A stretch of DNA of 64,000 nt from Apoderus coryli (Eukaryota > Arthropoda > Insecta > Coleoptera > Attelabidae): NCBI GenBank assembly GCA_911728435.2, contig OU452212.1:9368563-9432562 (forward strand), given 5' to 3'. The notes under the pieces were generated by a model. The model did no database searches. It had not been told where the DNA came from and saw only the letters and a list, made by a program, of their open reading frames with translations. The position numbers and the translations under genes are program-made. Positions 58,716 to 64,000 of this stretch are shown here, one piece after another (position 1 is the first letter of the stretch; every line of letters starts with the position of its first letter).

Positions 58716-61700
58716 ATGGATGATAGTCATTTGGATGGTTTCAAACTTAAAGCAGACCACCCCCAAGTGAGAGCCAATTTTTTCTCGAAGATATTTTTTT
58801 GGTGAGTAAAATTATCATTTACTTTTCAAAGCACCCTTGTAAATGTATTTTTAATAAACAGTCTAAGGCAAAATATTATACAAAATCGGTCATTCACTTT
58901 CCATTTTACTTCTTCAAGTTTTTGTCACGAAAATATTTCCAAACAGAACCACAACAACAAAAAAGCGAACAGATTAATTTACAACAAAAATTGATTGTTT
59001 CTCAATTATGTTATACGCTTCAACTCACACCGACTTTTTTCGAGTTCCAATATTGTACGGACACTTATCAATTATACCGGCTGTCGCAAAATTTATCATT
59101 TATACGGGGTTTGTTGAAAAAGTTTAATATATTCAACTAGGGTTGTTATATACGAATGAATTGGATCATTTTCACCATTAATTTTTCTTACAGTTGGGGT
59201 CTCCCGATTTTCTACAAGGGATGGAAGAAAGATTTCGGCGAAGATGATCTGTACAAACCTTTAAAAGACCATGAATCACACAAACTTGGCGATAAATTGG
59301 AAGAACAATGGAAATTAGAGAAAATGAACCATCAACATCCAGCCCTATGGAGGGCGTTATGGAGAATATTTCGTAAAGAAATCATCGGATATGGGATTGT
59401 TTTATTTATACAGGAATTTATTTTGGGGTAAGTTATGTTAACAAGCTCTAGCTTTCAGCAAAATCTGAAATTGGCCTCCCCCTTTTAAAAAATGCTGCTT
59501 TTCTAAAAGTTTTGTCAAAAATGCACCTTCATTAAATTGTAAAAGGAACGAATGCAATTTACGTATGCCTACGTTATTCTTTGATACAATAGTGACTAAA
59601 AATATGTGAAATTTGTTGTTGGATATGTTGTGCTAATAATATAGTCAAGAAAATTGTTTTCAAAAAACTATCGACACATTTCAATATAGATGACACCTCT
59701 AGTTGTAGTTTTGCAAATTCTCTATAGAAAACGGTATCGCTCACTGCGTAACTTTTGGTTTAGTGGCTTTTATGGAGTTTTGCGACAAAGACTGGCGCTC
59801 GTTATTATATGTTAACAAGAAATCCCTTGCGGAATTTCCCAGTCGTTTTGTGGTAGTCTTATCTATGACAAAACTCATTGAGGGTTATACTTTGATATTA
59901 GAAAACGGTATCGCTCTCTGCGTAAGTTTTGGTTTAGTGGCTTTTATGGAGTTTTGCGACACAGACTGTCGCTCGTTATTATATGTTAACAAGAAATCCC
60001 TTGCGGAATTTCCCAGTCGTTTTGTGGTAGTCTTATCTATAACAAAAGGCATTGAGGGTTATACTTTGATATTCGAAAACGGTATTGCTCTCTGCGTTAC
60101 ACACAAAATAAAATTTTGTAGCCTTGAAAATAGTTGTATATTACACAATTTGGCCGCATTCAATCCCGTTGAAAAGTAGCCGATGTAAAAGTTACAAAAA
60201 TTAAATTCCCATTCAGACTGCACTGTGGTTACGTTTTACGGCGTAACTTGTGGTTTAGTGGCTTTTAAGGAGTTTTGCGACAAAAGACGGACTGCACTCG
60301 GTATTATATGTTAACAAGAAATCCCCTGCGGGAGCGCTTGGTATTATATGTTAACAAGAAATCCCCTGCGGAAGTTCCCAGTCGTTTTGTGGTAGTCTTC
60401 TCTATGACAAAACTCATTGAGGGTTATACTTTGATATTAAAAAAAAAATACAAAAAAAAAGAAAAATTAAAAAATAGAAAAAAATTAAAAAAAAAATTTT
60501 TTGGTTAGAATCCCCTGCTTCCTAGGTTGATTTCGTTGTCTTATTCCTGATGACTTATAATTTTGTATTGTTGTTTTAGTTTAACACAACCTTTGGCTTT
60601 GGGAAAATTAATGGCATATTACGCGCCTAAACAAACAACAGTGAGCCTGCAAGAGGCTTATTTGTATGCTGGAATGCTGATTTTAAGCTCGTTTCTTTTT
60701 GTTATCGTCAGTCACAATTATATGTTAGCTTGTCAACATATCGGAATGAAAATGAGAGTAAGTTGATTAATCTTCAAAGAAAATGCCATAAGAGCTTTAA
60801 AATTATTTATAATTTTAGAGCTCGAAGGGCATTTTGGGTATGATTTCACGAATGATAACACACACAATTTGGAGTACATATTTAGTATCTGATTTAGGTA
60901 GCCTGCTGTTCTTTAATCTACCGCAAAACCCTGAAACTCAGCAAATCATCCCTAACAGAAACCACAATAGGTCAAATGATCAATCTGCTATCAAACGATG
61001 TAACACGATTCGACAACTGCGCCAGGTACTTCCATTTCTTATGGATGGCCCCTTTGGAGACTGGTTTAATAATGTTCTTACTGTACGACATCGTCGGTCT
61101 TACATCTTTAGCAGGTTTCTGTTTGCTATTGATTTTTATTCCACTGCAAAGTAAGGTAACACAATAATATTCCCTGATGTCTTTCTGATGTCTACTGCAT
61201 CTTTTAGTATTTATGGGTAAACTAGCATCGTCTTACCGACTCCAAACAGCAGTTAAAACGGATGAACGTGTAAGACTGATGAATGAAATCATCTGTGGCA
61301 TCCAGGTTATTAAAATGTACACATGGGAACGTCCATTCTCTTACCTAGTTGAAAATATCCGAAAGTAAGTTATTTTGTACAATTGTACTGTATTATTTAA
61401 TCACATTAAACCTTAAACCGTAGATTGGAGATCAAATACATACGTTACGCATCATACATCCGAGCCCTACACGTTTCGTTCAGCAAATACATCACCAGAA
61501 CATCGGTATTCTTATGCATTCTAACATACACCTTAACAGATAACCGGCCCAATGCTGAATACGTTTATGTCATAGCGTCATTCTACAATATCATCAAACA
61601 GGCAATGACAAATAACTTCCCACAAGCGATTGGTGATCTAGCTGAAACTCTCGTCTCAATGAAACGCATCGAAACCTATTTCCTCTTCAATGAAGTCCAA

Positions 61701-64000
61701 ACGAAATCAATAACACATGATCAAGAAATGATAACAAATGACTCCAACCTAATGGTAAATAACACAAACTCCAAAAAGAATGTTGGAGTGTATTTGCGAA
61801 ATGTATACGCAAAATGGATTCCATTCCTTTCTGAACATACTTTAACTGATGTGAGTTTAAATGCAACTCCAAAACAATTGATTGCAGTTGTTGGAGCAGT
61901 TGGTTCAGGAAAAACGTCACTCTTACACGTAATCATGACAGAATTACCGGTGACAAAAGGAATCAAAGATATTGTAGGAAGAATCTCCTACTCATCCCAA
62001 GAACCTTGGTTATTTCCTGGTACCATTAAGCAAAACATCCTTTTCGGCGAACCATGGCATAAAAAACGTTACGAACATGTCATTAAAGCATGTGCTTTGG
62101 AAAGAGACCTTGAGCTACTACCATATGGGGAAAGGACTATGATCGGAGAACGTGGAGTGGCTCTAAGTGGAGGTCAACGAGCTAGAATCAACTTAGCTCG
62201 AGCTGTATATAAAGATGCTGACATCTATTTACTAGATGATCCACTGTCTGCTGTCGATACTCATGTGGGTAAGCAATTGTTTGAACAATGCATTTCCGGT
62301 AAGTCAAAGTTTAAGTTTCAAGCGATCAGTGATGGAATAGACACTTTTTTGTAGGTTTTCTAAAAAACAAATGTACAATCCTCGTAACGCACCAGTTACA
62401 ACATTTAAAATCTGTAGGAAACGTTTATCTTATGGACAAAGGCAGAATCATCCAAACCGGAACATACAGAGAAATCCAAGACTCCAACACTGAATTCGCT
62501 AAATTATTTAAAAATGACGAAGATGAAGATTGTGATGATGTCATAGAAATATCAGAGAAATCATTTATTTCAAGTGAAACTGTTGATGAACCCTGTACGA
62601 ACAAGGAGAGCATGTGTATGGGAACGATAGCTTCAAAAGTGTATAAGAATTATTTGCAGGCCAGTGGAGGTTGGTTCTGTGCTTTAATGGTGTTGATGCT
62701 CTTCGTTTTAACGCAACTTGTATCCAGTTTAGCGGATTACTTCGTCAAATTCTGGTAAGATCTTAGCGAAGACTTCCCTCACCAGTTCTTCATTGATTTC
62801 TAGTTTCATTTCTTCAAATTGTCTAATAGCATAGGTTCATTGTCCTCTGCCCTTTTCAGGGTTGTATAACTCCCCCTTCCACACTCCCCACTATTATCTC
62901 CTTCAAGGTCAAACATCTATCATCATCTTCTCTACTGAAGAGTCTGAAGAATCAAACGCTTCTGTTGCAGGGTCAACTTGGAGCAAAGCCGAGGAGAGAA
63001 CTCCGTGTTAAACGCAACTCACTTCAACAGTTATTACGATAAAGTTGTCCTGAAGGGTCGCTACAACTCTCTGATATCCAAGGGTCTAGAGGAATCCAAA
63101 CGCAGCAACATCGACATATTTTTCAACACAGAAAACTGCATCTACATCTATGCTAGTCTAGTAATATCCGTTATCACTTTCACCACAATCAGATCGATAT
63201 TGTTCTACAAAGTTTGCATGGTTGCTTCTCGCAAACTCCACAACAACATGTTTGAACGCGTTTTGTATGGAACTATGGAGTTCTTCACCAACAATCCTTC
63301 TGGGAGGATCTTGAATCGGTTTTCCAAGGATATGGGTGCAGTTGATGAGAAGTTGCCTTCAGTACTTATCGATACAATACAGGTAAGATCCAAAATCCTA
63401 AGCCAAAGTATTTTGAAATAAGTGTTTCGTTCTAGATTGCCTTGAACGTCATCGCAGTGAACATTGTCATAGCTTCGGTAGACCCATGGATTATGATTCC
63501 AACTGTTGTCATAGCTGGATTGTTCTACATATACCGAACAGTGTATTTGGCGACGAGTCGAAATGTTAAAAGAATAGAAGCTACTAGTAGGTATACCTGT
63601 TACAACTGGATTCCTAAGATACTAAAATTAAACCATTGTAGCTAGAAGCCCAGTGTTTTCGCACTTGAACTCATCACTCCAAGGTCTAACTACAATCCGA
63701 GCCTTTAAAGCGCAAGAGATTTTAAGAAAGGAATTCGACAATTACCAGGACCGACACAGTTCAGCGTTTTACATGTTCCTGTGTTGTACGCAAAGCTTCG
63801 GCTTCTGGCTGGACTTTCACTGTGTCTTCTATGTCGCCCTAGTTACATTGAGTTTCCTCTTTATCGGACACGGTAAGTCATTTAGTCGTTGCTAGCCTTC
63901 TTCAGACATGAAGATTTTGTTTTCTAGAAACTTATGGAGGCAACGTAGGTCTGGGTATTACGCAGGCTATGAGTCTGACTGGAATGTTCCAATGGGGTAT
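58716..64000 (+). CDS. ABCC (MRP4-like) multidrug-resistance transporter, 5' part
   Basis: Eleven exons seen: 58716-58801, 59194-59427, 60580-60757, 60898-61150, 61208-61364, 61424-62298, 62355-62754, 62971-63382, 63436-63586, 63642-63872, 63928-64000 (runs off the window); all GT-AG, frame continuous, about 1016 residues. The first membrane domain includes [17 protein letters not shown] and [14 protein letters not shown]. The first nucleotide-binding domain has Walker [10 protein letters not shown] (about residue 462), Q-loop SSQEPWLF, signature [14 protein letters not shown], Walker [13 protein letters not shown] and H-loop ILVTHQ. Then come the linker and the start of the second membrane domain ([18 protein letters not shown]). 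It exports organic anions or conjugates across a membrane using ATP; substrate not predictable. All NBD1 catalytic motifs are intact. Confidence 0.93.
59726..60440. repeat. 174-bp tandem repeat in ABCC intron 2
   Basis: Units begin GAAAACGGTATCGCTC at 59726, 59901 and 60075, with partial, rearranged units to 60440; each contains TGTTAACAAGAAATCCC and CCCAGTCGTTTTGTGGTAG. The unit is a multiple of three (58 codons), so a 138-codon frame (59763-60179) is open across copies. This is best explained by repeat length rather than coding, because it has no splice fit to the ABCC exons. Confidence 0.85.

Noticed and set aside
59763..60179. 138-codon protein gene in ABCC intron 2
   Set aside because: Open only because the tandem repeat unit is a multiple of three; no domain, start context or expression evidence.
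60815..60897. Open stretch after an AG at 60818 as an ABCC exon
   Set aside because: Splicing 60757 to 60898 joins KMR to [10 protein letters not shown], the expected ABCC sequence; the earlier AG gives an unrelated reading and would duplicate the donor.
61021..61027. GCCAGGTACTTCC as a splice donor in ABCC exon 4
   Set aside because: The frame continues with [17 protein letters not shown], conserved in ABCC transporters, so it is exonic.

Overview
The window reads as an AT-rich, transposon-dense animal nuclear genome, almost certainly an insect. The evidence is three spliced genes of the insect odorant-binding-protein (OBP) family, a spliced class B neuropeptide receptor, a spliced ABCC (MRP-type) transporter, GT-AG introns, mariner, Jockey-like and RTE-like elements, and no bacterial-style operons. 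Order-level identity (beetle-like?) cannot be fixed from this sequence.

Layout. 1-3.7 kb: gene-poor, with decayed reverse-transcriptase and possible hAT remnants and a tandem dispersed repeat. 3.7-22.85 kb: a complex of one Ty3/gypsy LTR retrotransposon family. It holds a rearranged copy (3709-9227), a foldback/palindromic LTR block (11396-12874) and a nearly complete, probably young copy (12885-22848) with gag, a -1 frameshift site, pol and unusually long (about 2.93 kb) LTRs. 24.4-25.7 kb: dead mariner. 27.1-30.1 kb: a three-layer nest (MITE inside a Jockey-like LINE inside another LINE). 30.29-36.83 kb: a complete class B (calcitonin/DH31-receptor-like) GPCR gene with an RTE LINE and a 170-bp satellite in intron 1. 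37-39.1 kb: MITEs and a dead mariner. 40.16-50.37 kb: three tandem, same-strand OBP genes with matching intron phases; their introns carry a 110-bp satellite, two LINEs, a split MITE and a Crypton-like tyrosine recombinase remnant. 50.4-58.6 kb: repeats, a foldback MITE, a second copy of the Jockey-like LINE and a mariner-type element with very long TIRs. 58.72 kb to the window end: an ABCC transporter (at least 11 exons, incomplete on the right).

How it fits together. The host genes are chemosensory carrier proteins, a neuropeptide receptor and a membrane exporter, all on the + strand, with no evident shared regulation. Most remaining bases are mobile DNA, often nested. The most unusual signals are the inverted LTR/homopolymer junctions of the gypsy family, the long LTRs, three hammerhead-ribozyme-like motifs (the best at 40559-40623 inside an OBP intron), precise absence of the last intron in the third OBP, and a satellite concentrated in OBP introns. 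All exon structures were read by eye from splice consensus plus reading-frame continuity; identities rest on recognised family motifs, not on database searches.
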